From Tubiluchus corallicola (taxonomy: Eukaryota; Priapulida; Priapulimorpha; Priapulimorphida; Tubiluchidae): 64,000 bases of DNA. The position numbers and the translations under genes were made by a program. The stretch lies in the NCBI GenBank assembly GCA_030141605.1, contig JAQGDQ010000084.1:605001-669000 (forward strand). The letters are read 5' to 3'. The notes below the pieces were generated by a model, which worked only from the letters and a program-made list of their open reading frames with translations, made no database searches and was not told where the DNA came from. Positions 12,401-24,028 of the stretch are shown here, piece after piece. How positions within the stretch are numbered: position 1 is the first letter of the stretch; each line of letters starts with the position of its first letter.

Positions 12401-12886
12401 TTTTAACTGTGCCAACTTATGGACGGTTTTGGTTTGCAAACAAACGTGTGTTCTACATGTATACATTCTTCGTTTCTCCAGTGACAGCTTATCGACAGTG
12501 TCGTCATAACCGCTGTAGCTATTTTTTTACAGTTTTAGCTATGATACGTGTGTTAATTTAGTATTTCAATTGTCATTTTATGAAATCGGTAGGGATGTGA
12601 TTTCTAGATCTCATTTTGTAATTGTGTTGTGATGACATCAGTGTTTTAATGCGATGAAGCTTTAAAGCCGAATATTTTTTTAGGTGGCGGTGCAGCCATG
12701 ACCATTGAGAAACTAAATCTAAACTTTCACATAGATTGTTTCCGTTGTTGCGTCTGCAGTATTCCGCTTGGCAACGGCTTGAGAGGTGCCGACGTCAGAG
12801 TCAGACATCACAAATTACATTGCCAAAATTGCTACAGTAATGATGAAGGTAAAAAAAATTCAGTCAGCAATAGGCCAAAATGTTGA
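3414..12886 (+). CDS. LMO7/LIMCH1-family LIM-domain protein, 3' six exons (5' partial)
   Basis: Six exons join in phase: 3414-3581, 6982-7138, 7849-8063, 9225-9361, 10112-10782 and 12684-12886, giving 516 residues to a TGA. The first three encode a Glu/Arg/Lys-rich coiled coil (about residues 10-180). Exon 5 encodes a polar linker. Exons 5 and 6 together form one C-terminal LIM domain. All eight zinc ligands are present: CGNC, then HIDC-FRC-CVC, then CQNC. The segment LGGGAAMTIEKLNL closely matches the LGKGAAM segment of the vertebrate LMO7/LIMCH1 LIM domain. These proteins associate with actomyosin and cell junctions. The start and any N-terminal calponin-homology domain lie before the window. 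The last exon could instead splice at GT 12849; I prefer the short read-through tail because the family ends soon after the LIM. A single ancestral gene cannot be assigned to LMO7 or LIMCH1. Confidence 0.87.
4422..4728. repeat. Two-copy tandem duplication, about 149 bp
   Basis: ATCACAAATTGGTGCTGTAA at 4432 recurs as ATCACAAATTAGTGCTGTAA at 4581, and the similarity continues through TTTACCATGTGAAAC. It lies in an LMO7-type intron and is non-coding. Confidence 0.8.
5874..6536. repeat. Dispersed repeat family B, copy 1
   Basis: About 650 bp shared in direct orientation with 10868-11506, from CTTACATAAAG to a shared TTTTCTTGT end. Shared landmarks include GAAATTTTATACCACTTAC and a GCAGCCATTTTAAT block. 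There is no reading frame and I could not define inverted ends. A further piece of the right end appears in reverse near 48900. Confidence 0.75.
7335..7735. repeat. Dispersed repeat family C, copy 1
   Basis: Roughly 400 bp matching 41300-41690 in opposite orientation. It includes a GGTGGTTGCCGCCATTC block and CTTTCCGTAAGCGCGCGCTG. It is non-coding and sits about 110 bp before the third visible LMO7-type exon. Confidence 0.75.
8181..8669. mobile_element. TA-flanked MITE, family D (about 490 bp)
   Basis: It starts TA-CAGTCAACCTCGGATATAAG and ends in a degenerate mirror of that sequence, GCTTGACGGTG, followed by TATA. The body is built from CCTTATATCCGA-type motifs in both orientations. Other copies are at 31066-31541, 33623-34109 and 53959-54261. 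The TA target and CAGT ends point to mobilisation by a Tc1/mariner/pogo-type transposase. Confidence 0.85.
8958..9038 (+). tRNA. tRNA-Ser/Leu-like sequence, probably a pseudogene or SINE head
   Basis: The ends ACAGGTG and CACCTGT pair perfectly over 7 bp. TGGCCAAGTGGTTAAGG fits the internal A box and AGTTTGAATCT resembles the B box. The length (81 nt) fits a tRNA with a long variable arm. However, the anticodon stem does not pair and the T stem has a mismatch, so I do not call a working tRNA or an anticodon. It lies in an LMO7-type intron. Confidence 0.45.
9404..10013. mobile_element. TA-flanked MITE, family E (about 606 bp)
   Basis: Left end CAGTAAGTCCTCACTTAACG and right end, reversed, CAGTAAATCCTCACTTGACG form a terminal inverted repeat of about 22 bp flanked by TA on both sides. 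There is no transposase frame. The fragment at 1-42 is the same family. Confidence 0.85.
10868..11506. repeat. Dispersed repeat family B, copy 2
   Basis: Same orientation and nearly the same extent as the copy at 5874-6536. It begins about 85 bp after the donor of the large LMO7-type exon, in the intron that splits the LIM domain. Confidence 0.75.
11847..12440. repeat. Dispersed repeat family F, copy 1
   Basis: About 600 bp matching 58105-58742 in the same orientation, from the GTAATTAAGCTTCTCTAG region to GGTTTTGGTTTGC. A shorter part recurs at 46785-46985. It is non-coding; family unknown. Confidence 0.75.
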
Positions 12887-13148
12887 GAACTAACTGCATG
12901 TCGGGTTTGAAAACATATAAGTGAGGTTATTAAGTGTAGTGCAGTATGATCTATAATAGCTTAGATCTGGTCTTACTAAAGCTAATGATACATTTGCATT
13001 CGCGACTGGCATGTGCATTTAGCGTCTCGGGTAACACGCGCTGCTAGAGGTGATACACCAGAGCATCAGGATTGGCATGATGGTAGAAATACAGTACTTG
13101 CTTATTTGGCGGGAATTTGTGTTGTCTTGTTAACTGTAGGCCGTGTAA

Positions 13149-13154
13149 AATAAA
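13149..13154 (+). promoter_or_regulatory. Candidate poly(A) signal AATAAA for the LMO7-type gene
   Basis: First AATAAA downstream of the TGA at 12884-12886, about 265 bp into the presumed 3' UTR. It fits the terminal-exon model but is weak evidence in AT-rich DNA. Confidence 0.4.
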
Positions 13155-16100
13155 AACCTGTTTGTTTGATGATATTCGATTATTGTTTAGACGAAAAAAG
13201 AGAAGAAATAGGATAATTTGGCAGCACAAATGGATAGCTAAGAGGTATAAACACGGTGCTTACCACAAACTGTTGCCTGATTTACAATCGTGATTTATTT
13301 GCATGTAAAAATTTTAATGAGTGGATGTTCAAAGTTTCAGTGAATTAACTGATTTGGTTACGTCTTTCATTGAGCGTCGGAACACTAAATTTCGATATTG
13401 ACAGTAGAAAAGTGACTCGGCAGATGATTGGATGCTTCATTGCTGACATCACACACACGAGCAGCAACTGTTCAAAAAATAGAAGGTCCGTCTACTTCTC
13501 GCAAGCAGTCGTCCAGCTGCCACACGTGCACGCGAGTCGCGAGCGCAGATGTATCATTACTTTCATCTGCTTGCCTGAGAAGTGATTTCAAATACAAGAT
13601 GGGGACTAACAAACACGTGTTAGTTCACTAGTGTTCTTGAGGGGCATTGTAATCCTGCTTGGGAGTTTAGGAACTAAACGTGAAGATAAAAATGGCCTTG
13701 CCAGTTCCTTGTAGCATGGCTCATTACTTAAATAAGGTGACTAATGTTGAAAAAAAACAATACATTGTTTTTGTTTGATGATGCACGTTGGAAACATTGA
13801 AGGTCACACTGCTTACTTCATCCAATTCAATTTAATCGATTTTATTTCCTCAAACATTCATTTCACATTATAATATTATAGAAGTAGAATATTTCAATAA
13901 TATTTGAGCAGGAGCAGCGAAAGACCAATTGGTCACTAACTCAGCTGCTCCTTTTTAAACAACAGAATTTTTTTTTGAAAGGCACAAATGAAAAAGCAAA
14001 TAAGAAATATCAAAGCCTACATATCTTATGTATAACAATCCAAAAGCAAAACAAAAAGCAAACGAAAATCATAAATCAGCTCATGGGAACGCAAAACAAA
14101 AACCAAACGAGAAATCAGCTTAAAGCAAAGCAAAACAAAAATCATAAATCAGCTCAAGGCAAAGCAAAACAAAAACAAACAAAAAATCAGCTTAATGCAA
14201 AGCAAAACAAAAACCAAATAAAAATCAGCTCATTCCAAAGGCAAAACAAAAAACAAACAAAAAATCGGCTCAGTGAAAAATTCGCATTTAATTTTATTGT
14301 AACTGTTAGCGATGAACATTTGGACCCGGTTTTGCATTTTTGTGGATAATAGTAAGCACGTTTTCATTTTTCTAGCCGGATTACAATACAGTGCCGTATA
14401 GAACTAATGACGATGTGGGCTGGTGTTATTATATACAATCAGTTTAACCCTTTCTACACCCTGGATGGCTCAACTTCAACACTCAGCAGTGAAAACTCAA
14501 GACACTGACACTAAAATATGGATTTTTTAATCTATAAGGAGTATTAGCTACTCGCTGTGCAATAGTGCAGCTTTGAACTACTTTGATGGACGATGCCTTT
14601 TTGTGTGAGCACAGACAGATGCTTACATCATCACATTGACACGTGTCTCAACAAGGAAGAGTTTGTAAGACGCCATGAATTGTAAATCATGATGGAGAAA
14701 TGTTGAATTATTGTCCATAGAATTGTGATTCATGGGATTGTTAAAGTATCTATCCATGTTAGCAGTTAGTAACATGTTACTAACCTGGTTGTAACTGTGT
14801 GTAATGAAACAGACTTGTATAAAAGTCTGTTGTTTTTATTACGCGTATGTAATTTTAGTGGTCACCACGTATTTTATAACACTTTTTTATATTTACGGTT
14901 GTTTTTTACAAAATCAAGTGTGAATTGTATATGATATAGTATAATACTTTTACCAGCGGCTCTTAAATTTTTAGTTTTAATAATTCTCTTACCTTGTGTA
15001 TATTTTTCTGTAAATCCTGTTTAAAATGTATCCACTAATGGTATTACTGTCCTAATTTAAAATGGTATTTTACTCACTTACTTGATATAGACAATTATGG
15101 TTGAAAATCACTGTTGGAAAATTACACCCATCACTGTTTTTGTTTTATTAAAATTTATTTTTTTTTGTATATATTTAACCAAGTTATTCTATGTGCGACA
15201 TATATAGTGTAAAACTGCTTTTCCTCTTTGTACACCCATAATATAACTATAATTTTGTGTAGTGGGTGCTAATTTCTTGTTTTGAGCGTTGTGAGAAATG
15301 CTTTGAAGTTTTTATGCATACAAGCAAATGTAGGTCACTAGAAAGGTTGTGATTTTGCTTGTGAATGTCAGTAAAGACTTTGTTGTCATTTTCAGGCCTC
15401 GTAATTTCATGTCAACGTTCTTTCGGATTATGCCTGAGTTATGTAAAAAAAAATTAGACCAAATGGACTTCAGTGCCACTGTCATGTTTACTTTATTCAT
15501 CACGCCTTACCTACTGCTTGCTGTCAATCTTAAAAGAGCTTCCTTCAGTATTTTAGACAATATTCATAATTTTTTCGCTAATTGTCGTATGGTAGCCACC
15601 ATAATTGCACAACGAATATTAGGATTGCCGAATGGACGAATATTAAGCCAAACGCAATCAAATCTAGCCAAATCTGTGAGTTAAATAATTCAGTTTGTAG
15701 TCAATCAATAATCAATAATCGATGTTTAGTTTTATCATTCGAAAGCAGCAATAATGTTTGCCGATTTTAAAGAAACATTCCTTGGTTAAGCGAAATATCA
15801 ACACCATTGTTATACAGAGCTTTTATTTTTGCAAATATATAAGCAAACTTGATAATTGGTAGGTGAACAATGGGTTACGCAAGCCAAATGCAACGAGAAT
15901 GGGTTTTGGACATTATCTAAATTTATGGAATTTTGAGGCCTGAACTTTGCTAAATTTCAAGTGGAAGGTATTTCAGCTATGCGTAATGTTTGTAATAATG
16001 TGTGCTCTAAGCTTCACTGAAATACCTTGAGCAGATTTGCAAATGTTAAAACAAGCCCAGTGACAAGTTGTGGAAATTTAATAAATTTGTGCATCTTATT

Positions 16101-16680
16101 ATTTATTTATTTGTTGTACATAGGTTAATTGGACGAATATTAGGAACCTGTTAAAATTATTCAGCAATAACGTGTAATCGTGTCATTTAATTCGAACTTT
16201 TATACCAGCTTAGCCACATTGAATAACATCGTACAGTTTTGGACAAGTTAGATTGTTATTCTTGCAGTAGCTGAACAAAATACTATAGCATTTCACAGTT
16301 AGCTTGAGACACGAAGATTTAATGTTTGCTACCCGAGTCGCAAACACACAGGTTGAGAGAAAAAGTGTGATCTGCACTATGTCGGAATTGTATATTTTGT
16401 TGAAAGCGTTTTTTAAATAAAAGGCATGAAGTAATTCATCATATTCAAGTATTATGTTTTTTATTTTGCATTTAATGTTTCGAAATTAACAACTTGCTTA
16501 AATCCATTGAAGAAAATAGGCAAGCTACATAATTGAGTGCACTTTTAGCACGAATTATTGTTTATGTCATAATTACGTAAAAAGTGCTACCTAACTACAA
16601 ACCATTATCATCCAAAATATTAACGAATTAAGACGAGTCATTTATTCGGATTTGCTTTCATCTTACCAATTTAATTTTGA
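13155..16680. other. Intergenic region without a recognised gene
   Basis: Short frames at 13370-13631 and 15349-15684 have no family resemblance; the second follows an acceptor-like TTTTCAG but has no convincing partner exon. The only structure I can name is the hairpin and A-rich array at 13908-14280. Confidence 0.5.
13908..14280 (+). repeat. Hairpin-ended repeat followed by a CAAAAC-rich array
   Basis: AGGAGCAGC (about 13910) pairs with GCTGCTCCT (about 13945), followed by a T run and a tandem array of roughly 40-bp units combining AAATCAGCT with AAGCAAAACAAAAACC. A second locus with the same order is at 43640-43860. It may be the 3' tail of a retroelement; no reverse transcriptase frame is near. 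Confidence 0.5.
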
Positions 16681-16710
16681 ATGCATCCACTAGATGGGGA
16701 AAACACCGTT

Positions 16711-16722
16711 GTTGTGACAACC
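16711..16722 (+). promoter_or_regulatory. Possible RFX-like palindrome upstream of SPATA4
   Basis: GTTGTGACAACC is a near-perfect palindrome about 180 bp upstream of the SPATA4 start. It resembles half-sites of ciliary X-boxes (GTTRCC...GGYAAC) but lacks the inner CC/GG, so it is only a candidate. Confidence 0.2.
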
Positions 16723-16899
16723 GCACAACAAAGCCATACAGTGCACACTCATGATTACGTTATAGCAGTTGCTGCGCTTTTCTTGTGACCTTGTGTAAGA
16801 TGTACTATAGGATAAGTGACTACCATGGATAGATCTAGCACTTTTTGCGACAATGATGATACGTTTTAAAAAAAATTTCCAAAAGTTTTTGAAATACAA

Positions 16900-19800
16900 A
16901 TGGCTGCACTTCCAAGAGAGGTGCTGAAATGGCTTCAAAGTTTAGATTTGAGTAGTCCAGTAAGAAACACAAAATGGTAAGCTAGTCTGCAGTACACTTA
17001 GTTGTAATAATATTAATTTCCACATTTAAAAAACTTTCGGTGATATATTACACTAGTGCAAAAACAAAAGTAGGCAATTCTATCTGTGTACATATATATA
17101 GTATAACTCTATTACACAGTCGGCATAAATCTTGGATTTAAAGCAATGTAACGTGGCAGTGCTTCCCTGTCAAAAAAACTTGTATACCTTTTCCTTTTCT
17201 ATGTCTGTGCATAGCATCCAGTTTTTAGATTCAGAATTTTTGGTGACATTTTGGGTTTGTCAAACAATTTGACTTGTAATACTGTATTAGTTGATCGCAT
17301 TGATGGACAAGATATTATGCCTAGACTTTGCTCATGTAAGTATATGATCAGAAATTTTTACCACTTTACTCAAAGATTCTAATAGTATGGCAGCATGGGG
17401 TCTTTAAAGATGTGATGCCCTGGGCCCGTGGCGGGTTGTAGCTAAAATTAGCGGGGTGCTCCTTCGGAAAATTTTTTGCCATTTTAATATTGTGCAAAAC
17501 GAAACAAAAATACGTAATTTTAATGTTGTAATTTGTAATTGTAATTTTAAACAAACAAACGTATGAAAGTTGATACATAAACTTGATAAAATCCATTCAC
17601 GGTAAGCACATGAAAATTGACAAAAAACTGTGTGAGCGACAGTACTTTCTCTGTCTGGGCTCAGACATGCACATGCTCACAGCAACCAAACAGCGTGTAC
17701 TAGAGCGCATTGTGCTGGGCTATGAAGCAAACAGTACTACCCTCACATACTCTGGTTCCATACAAGTATAAAGAAAGAACTAAAGAAAAAGACTAATTAT
17801 ATTGAGTATTATCGATAATATCGAGTGAAAATAGGGGGTGCTGTAGTTCCACAGTATTTATACACAAGCCGCCACTGCCTGGGCAATTGCCCAGTGTGTC
17901 TGTGCCTTACACAGCACTGTTTCAAACCAAAAAAGCCAAAATTAGAAAAAAACTGTTTTTGTAGTGAAAAAACCATAGCCGGTAAACCACTCTTAGGGGA
18001 AGTAATCTTGTATACAATAACATGGTGATCTTAGTTCATGAATGCAGTTTTTATTAATTTTGCTTCTGCACAGGGATTTCTCCAATGGATACCTAATAGC
18101 AGAGATATTTTCCTGGTATTACCCGCAGGATATTCAAATGCACTCATTCTCAAATGGAACGGCTTTGCAAATCAAAACGGAAAATTGGCGTTTATTACGT
18201 AAGGTAAGTCCAGTGCTTTTTACACTTCTAATTTGAGAACACGAGGTGAGCTGTTGTAGTTTATCTGGTAACTCTGTTGTTCACATTTTGAAAAGGTTGG
18301 TTAGTTTGCTTTAAAGCAAAACAGTATGATTTTTCATATCCTACACCATTTTGAAGTACGATAAAATGTATACATTTTAACATCTGTAATAGTGCCAAAG
18401 CATTTCTGATAATTAAATATTAGGCTAAAAACTTAATTAATGACTGGCGAGCCAAGGTAGTGATGATGTCACAAACGAACACAATTTTCAACAACACAAA
18501 CATTCCATTAGTGTGTTGCAAGTGTTTGTCACATAATACATAGGTTTGAAAAAATAGTATGTTTCCTTTCAACATTTTAAAGAGTAGACTGTTTTGACTT
18601 ACAGTTGTGGATTGAGTCCAGTTTTCCTTTTAATTAATTTTCTACGATGCCTTGATGAAAAAATGCAGATAACTTCATAAAAAAAGACGATGATAACAGC
18701 AGAACAATACAGCAAAATAAACACAAGTGTATAGTAGCTTTACTAGGAAATTAAAGCAATTCCAGAACTTAAATTCGGAATATTTCTTGCATCTGTTTAA
18801 AGTGATTTTTTTCAAAAAAATTTACGAACAAGTTTTTAGATCCAAAAATTCCCACTTTCGTCCTTTGTTTGACTCTTACAAGAGCCATGCTGCTATCAGC
18901 ACATTTGTTCCTAGGTATGATGTCACTTCGTCCTCATGGCTTTGGTAGCCATAGGTTATGTACGATTGACCTCAAAGCATTTGTGGTCAGCTGTGTGCCG
19001 TACAGCAAGCCACAATGTCAGGTTGAAATGAGATGATTCTTGCGTGTACATTGCACAAACATGGCCACTTGGTTGGCTGTTTATTTTCTCAATAAAAAAC
19101 AACCAGTTATTACATCCGTGAAGGTTTTCACATTGCATGATATTCTTGGTAACTTTTGTTAACAAATAAATGAAACTAAAGTTACATTACAGTTTAGAAT
19201 CTTTTTAATCACTCATATGAAATTAATGCCTCTCTCAGTCTGTCATTGGAAGAATGTAATTACGTGAACATCACCCTGTAACTGTGTTGATAAATAATGT
19301 CTTCCTGTAAAGTTGATGAGTTGAGATTGACAAGTTTGTACTGGACCACACTGTGTTATGAGTTGCTATTGGTTACAAAATCACTCTGAACAAACAGAGA
19401 TGCATTTGTGGCATTACTCCTTTTTTATTGTCAGTGAATAAAAAATAACAAAAACAAAACATCACAGCTGTCATCCTAAGCAGTCGACATTACTTCCACC
19501 TCTATAACAACTAACTAACTAGGTCAAAATCAAGTTACAGAACACTGGCGAGAAGCCAACCTGGCACTTAAATCAGAATCGGCAGGCGGATCATAACATT
19601 GGCCTTAAATAAAGATAAAAAATTCTGATATAAATACTGATATTTCTGATATAAATTCTGATGCAACCTTGCTATAACTTACTTATCATTAGTCATGCCT
19701 GATTATTTTTGACACACTTCGACACGGTACACGCTGGAAAGCACTCAAAACCAGTGCCTACGCGACAAATGTGACCGGAGCTTAGCTCACCATCTAGAAC

Positions 19801-22800
19801 AACCCTCTACGATGGGCCACTGAACCAACAGAGGATATACTGGAAACAGAAAAAAACACTATGAAAGCTACATATTGGTAGCAGATGATTAGTGCTATAA
19901 TGACTTTTTTCTCCAGTTAACTGATTTCTGAGAAAATGGCATTTTTAAAAAGCATTTTCTGAGAATTTAAGCTATCATTCTCATCAATTTTGTCTCACTC
20001 TGGTGTAAAAAGCAGTTATTTTCAGTTCTAAGAAAACAGCATTTTTAAAAAGCGTTTTCTGAGAATTTAAGCTACCATTCTCATCAATTTTGTCTCACTC
20101 TGGTGTAAAAGTAGTTATTTTCAGTTCTTCACGAAACAAAATGTTGAAATTTCTCAAAAATTGATGGAAGCTACAATACACTGCAAGGAAGGAGCAGGAA
20201 GACTCATCGTCATGCGCACGTATGAAATTCTTACCAATAAATGGTGAGTTGTTACAAATGCGAAGCAGTTTAGTCTTACCAACAGTTTATTAAACAACAC
20301 AATTTGAGATTTGACAGTAACATACGTAAATAGATTTGGTGTATGTCAATTTCTGTATTTTTGGAAGTTCAAAATATTACGCCGTGTATTGTGAGCATTA
20401 CTCCGTATTGTTACTGCCCTTATTAGCATGAGTATTAACATAATTACAGTTTGTTTAATACACATCACAATTCTACAAACAAGAGTTAGTTGTGAAAAGA
20501 ATGATACCTTATTTAGCCTTTTGCCCATTTTATTTCACGTTCAGATGACCTGGCTTCGTTTCACATTGGGACGATGTTCATATCACCTCATTTACAGAGA
20601 AACAATAAGCCTTTTCACAGTTTCGTTGTGCACAAGCACAGTTGCTGTAGGTCAAAGGTTAAGTATACCACAGCAACACGTCTTAACTACAACCCTCATG
20701 TGACATGTAGGTAAAGCAAAGCTGTCTGCCACATCAGTTCAGTAAACTTCAATTGCTTTACGTGAAATTTACTTAATTATGCATTCATCTGTGCGTAGAG
20801 TCATTTATTAGCAGGATTTTAAAATGAGAAAAAGAAAAAATGAACTAACACAAGTGTAAAAGATTTAACGAATTCATCGTGTTTTGCTAAAAACTTTCAA
20901 TGGAGAGCCTAAAGGTTTTGCCTTAGATTTAATCAGACAAACCAGCATTTCTAAATGCACATTGAAATGACAAATGAGTCTGCACATTGTACGGCATTAA
21001 CAAATCACAGTTGACCAACAAAATGATACGCTAAAATATGGTTGTAATTAGTGGTAATTTGTGCTTAGTGTTTTACCTGTAGTGCAGACATAGATTCTGT
21101 ATTTATTTTGTGACTTTCTTTAATCAGTGCTTGCATTACAAATGAGAAAATAAGAATTTTGTTTTGTGGTTTTTTTCCTATTTGTTTTTATCTTTCACCT
21201 TAAAGTTATGCGCAGCATTTTAATGACGGCGTGTCTTTCAATTTTATTCTCTTGAATTTTTTACTTAACGTTGCTGTTATAGCTTGTATAGGCAGTTTTC
21301 CATCTGTGTTTATTCTACTCTGTCCTAGATTTTCTTCCATTTTTGCAAAATGTAAATGTGTGAATGTGAATGATTTATGTACTGGTATGTACTTGAAACT
21401 GTGTGCTGTAATAAATGGTCTTAGACTGTTTAGCAATGATCAATAATGCGCGGACATTCCACGTAGTTTTGTTTGCCGCTTCTCGCATGATGATAGGCTA
21501 ACACAACTTACTTACATGTAAAGTCTATACCTCTATAGAGCGGCGGGTGACAACAATACCTGGAACAGCCACGAAATTTCTCAAACTCAAAGACAATGGA
21601 TGTTCCAAATAGCATGCAGCACAGGGGGGTAGAAAAAGAACTTAGAAATACACCCCTCACATTTCGTAAAGTATACATCTCTCCCAACAAAACCTTCAAC
21701 ATTTTGTAGACCGGTTCGTCCTCTTTCTGCGTGTGTGCCTTTTCCCAACTTGCCCATACAGTTGCACAAATTGAGTTTTTCTAGAGACTGTTTGAGCAAT
21801 TTTCAGCAAAATTTGTGTGGTTGGGTCCGGGAAAATTCCCGTAGCGGGCATTTGTGGCCCTCCCGTGAAATCTAAATATGACTATTAAACCCACCGTTGA
21901 ATGCGCTATTCAACCATTATCAGCACCGCCCTCGGCACGTTCCTGTTCTCTAGAAATAGGAGGTATAAGTATTCGTATTGGGTTAGATTTCATTGTTCTT
22001 GATTTAACGTAAATGTAACCGCTATTTTCGTAATGAACGTGATCCGTAATGCGTGATCTTTGATCCATAATGCGTGATGTGTATTGACTGTTTCCATGTG
22101 TCCATAAACGCTACATGAATTAGCAAAGCCCACGACGCTCTTTCTTGCCATTTTTGGTCACTATTCGTGAAATTGCAAGCAATAATTTTTGGAAACCATG
22201 TCTCTGGCGCACAAAATTTATGCGTGATAATTACGACTACGGTATTACACTGCTAGACGAAAGTTTTGGGTGCACAACATTTTCCAGGAGAGAGAACAAT
22301 ATGGCAGGTATCATCATTTAGTGAAAGAACTGCAGTTAGATGCATAATACATATCTACATGCTTCTTCCACCTCTCAAAAACTCGAATAGAAAAAACATT
22401 ATTGTTTGTATGTCCTAGAGTGACTAAAACTCACCCAACCAGAATTTTCAGAAAGCCAAACTGCGAAAATGGTCACCGGAAACTTGAAAACTCGCTATAA
22501 TCACCTAGGCAACGACGGTTTCCTGTCTGCGTATCGCTGAGTAATCGTATTCGGACAACAGCGATCATGTTCAAATGAATACGGATCACGCATCATGCAT
22601 TACGGATTACGCATTACATATACATGGAAACACTTCTACATGTTTAAATACAAACTGTTGTACACACATTATGGATAACACATTGCGCACACATGGAGTC
22701 GTACAGAAATAAGAACGATTTATGTTCTTTATTGCTACTAGTTTGCAGTATGCGAAAAGTAGTGATTTCACAGACAAAGAGTACCAGAACAAACTCCCGC

Positions 22801-23759
22801 TCCACGCCAGGTCTACAGCTTCAACTGCGGTTAAGAGCAACCTTCGTAGTTCAGAATGTATCCAGTATCCAAGCATAGATGTTGGTCAACAGAAGGTACA
22901 CGAAATGCTAGTAAATTTAAGCATTTTAGGAAAGTATTAATAATTACAGTTAATAAAATTTCGCAAGTATTAATCTTGATGTTACAAAAACAATGTTTGA
23001 CAGTATCTAATGATATCTCGATACTTTTTTCAATATCGTGTAATGTAACATGGTACTTCACTAAACCATTATGCGATGATGTTCCTTTAGTCTTTTTATG
23101 ATCTTCCCCCAATGCTGCCATGGCCATTGAATGCATAATTTATTGTAAGATAAACTATTAACTACTCTATGACTACATCAGTACACGTGTCTCACCCAAC
23201 GAATTTGAAACACCTCAGTTTGCAATTGTGCGCATGTAAGGCGAGAAAAATAAAGAAAAACACAAACATTCCTTGTGCTAAAATATTGCCTTTTAGTCAG
23301 CATGTAACACGTATATTCTGCTGTCAGTTAATTGAATTACTGTTCAATTGCAGATTATATCGATTCATACATAGTTGTAATCGCAATTAATTCGATTAAT
23401 CTATTAGTCGCCCATCATTAAACCACGTGGTCCACTAACTTAGAACTTAAACATTTTTCCTTGCATTTTAGGCAGAGGCCATTATCAAAACACACAGTGA
23501 GCTCAAACAACATGCAAAAGACATATTTCCGGCAAGGTATAAAGTACCCCGGAGTGTTCGATCTCCTCTGTGCCACGGAAAAAGTGCACCAATTCTAGAC
23601 GATTCTGAGGAGACGAAGACACCGACTTCTGCAGTAATGACTTGCAGCTCCAGTGACGTTTTAATACAAACGTTGAAACATAGCGAGACGAAAAAGCGCT
23701 CCATTTTGCGGCATACTATCGTAACTGCTGTTGAAAATGAACCAAAGGACAATTCATAG
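16900..23759 (+). CDS. SPATA4: Spermatogenesis-associated protein 4 (CH-domain protein), 5 exons
   Basis: Exons 16900-16976, 18074-18203, 20125-20243, 22742-22895 and 23472-23759 join in phase to 255 residues ending in TAG (human SPATA4 is about 305). The N-terminal half is a calponin-homology domain of the SPEF1/SPATA4 class: [11 protein letters not shown], then [17 protein letters not shown], then [13 protein letters not shown], each aligning with the family. Exon 4 keeps [18 protein letters not shown], matching the family's NFTDYSYQMRLPLVSRST. The last exon is a polar tail I could not align. The start ATG begins [12 protein letters not shown], leaving little before the domain. Known members are testis-rich and related to axonemal microtubule proteins; a ciliary or flagellar role here is inferred. 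The exon 3/4 join gives a Cys codon across the intron. All introns are GT-AG. Confidence 0.85.
17436..17829. repeat. Dispersed repeat family G, copy 1
   Basis: Matches 56150-56612 in opposite orientation, including GCTAAAATTAGCGGGGTGCT, GTTTGTTTAAAATTACAATT (reverse) and AGTACTACCCTCACATRCTCT-like text. It lies in SPATA4 intron 1 and is non-coding. GCCGCCACTG just downstream resembles a hAT end. Confidence 0.6.
19925..20128. repeat. 100-bp tandem duplication ending at the SPATA4 exon 3 acceptor
   Basis: GAGAATTTAAGCTATCATTC at 19961 recurs as GAGAATTTAAGCTACCATTC at 20061, and the unit ends with AGTTATTTTCAGTTCT both times. The downstream copy provides the acceptor of exon 3 at 20124/20125; the upstream copy holds a decoy acceptor followed by TTCTAAG. 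Confidence 0.85.
20604..20851. mobile_element. Partial copy of inverted-repeat element family A
   Basis: Begins AATAAGCCTTTTCACAGTTT and follows the left half of the full copy at 2997-3386 as far as GAAAAAATGAACTA, then similarity stops. It lies in SPATA4 intron 3. Confidence 0.75.
22030..22690. repeat. Paired arrays of GATCCGTAATGCGTGATC-like motifs
   Basis: Around 22030-22100 the + strand carries repeated GATCCGTAATGCGTGATC-like motifs. Around 22575-22690 the same motif appears mostly in the other orientation (ACGGATCACGCATCATGC). No coding frame lies between. Possibly the sub-terminal arrays of a non-autonomous transposon; I could not define ends. SPATA4 exon 4 begins shortly after. Confidence 0.4.
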
Positions 23760-23989
23760 CAGGAAAGGAAAAATTTGAATATTAGTATTTCTTACTTTCA
23801 TCTGACACAGATTGAAGAGAATTCTATGAATCACTGTGCCAATTTTAAGCACACTTTACATGCTTTGCGGTGCTTTCATTTTAAGCATAAACACTTTCTG
23901 TAATTTGCATAAATTATAGAGAAAAATGTTATTATTTTAAAATATACAATTGTGATAAATCGTGTATAACTAATATGTTGAACTTGAAC

Positions 23990-24014
23990 CCTATATATAT
24001 ATATATATATATAT
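23990..24014. repeat. (TA)n microsatellite
   Basis: A run of alternating TA in the SPATA4 3' region. Confidence 0.9.
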
Positions 24015-24028
24015 GATTATGTTATGTA

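Noticed and set aside
13370..13631. Two overlapping Ser/Arg-rich frames tested as a terminal exon for the LIM gene
   Set aside because: Frame and phase could be made to fit, but the tail would not resemble known LMO7/LIMCH1 ends, and the read-through end at 12886 is simpler.
15349..15684. 111-codon frame after an acceptor-like TTTTCAG, considered as an exon between the LIM gene and SPATA4
   Set aside because: No partner exon in phase, no recognisable family, and the LIM gene can end at 12886 without it.
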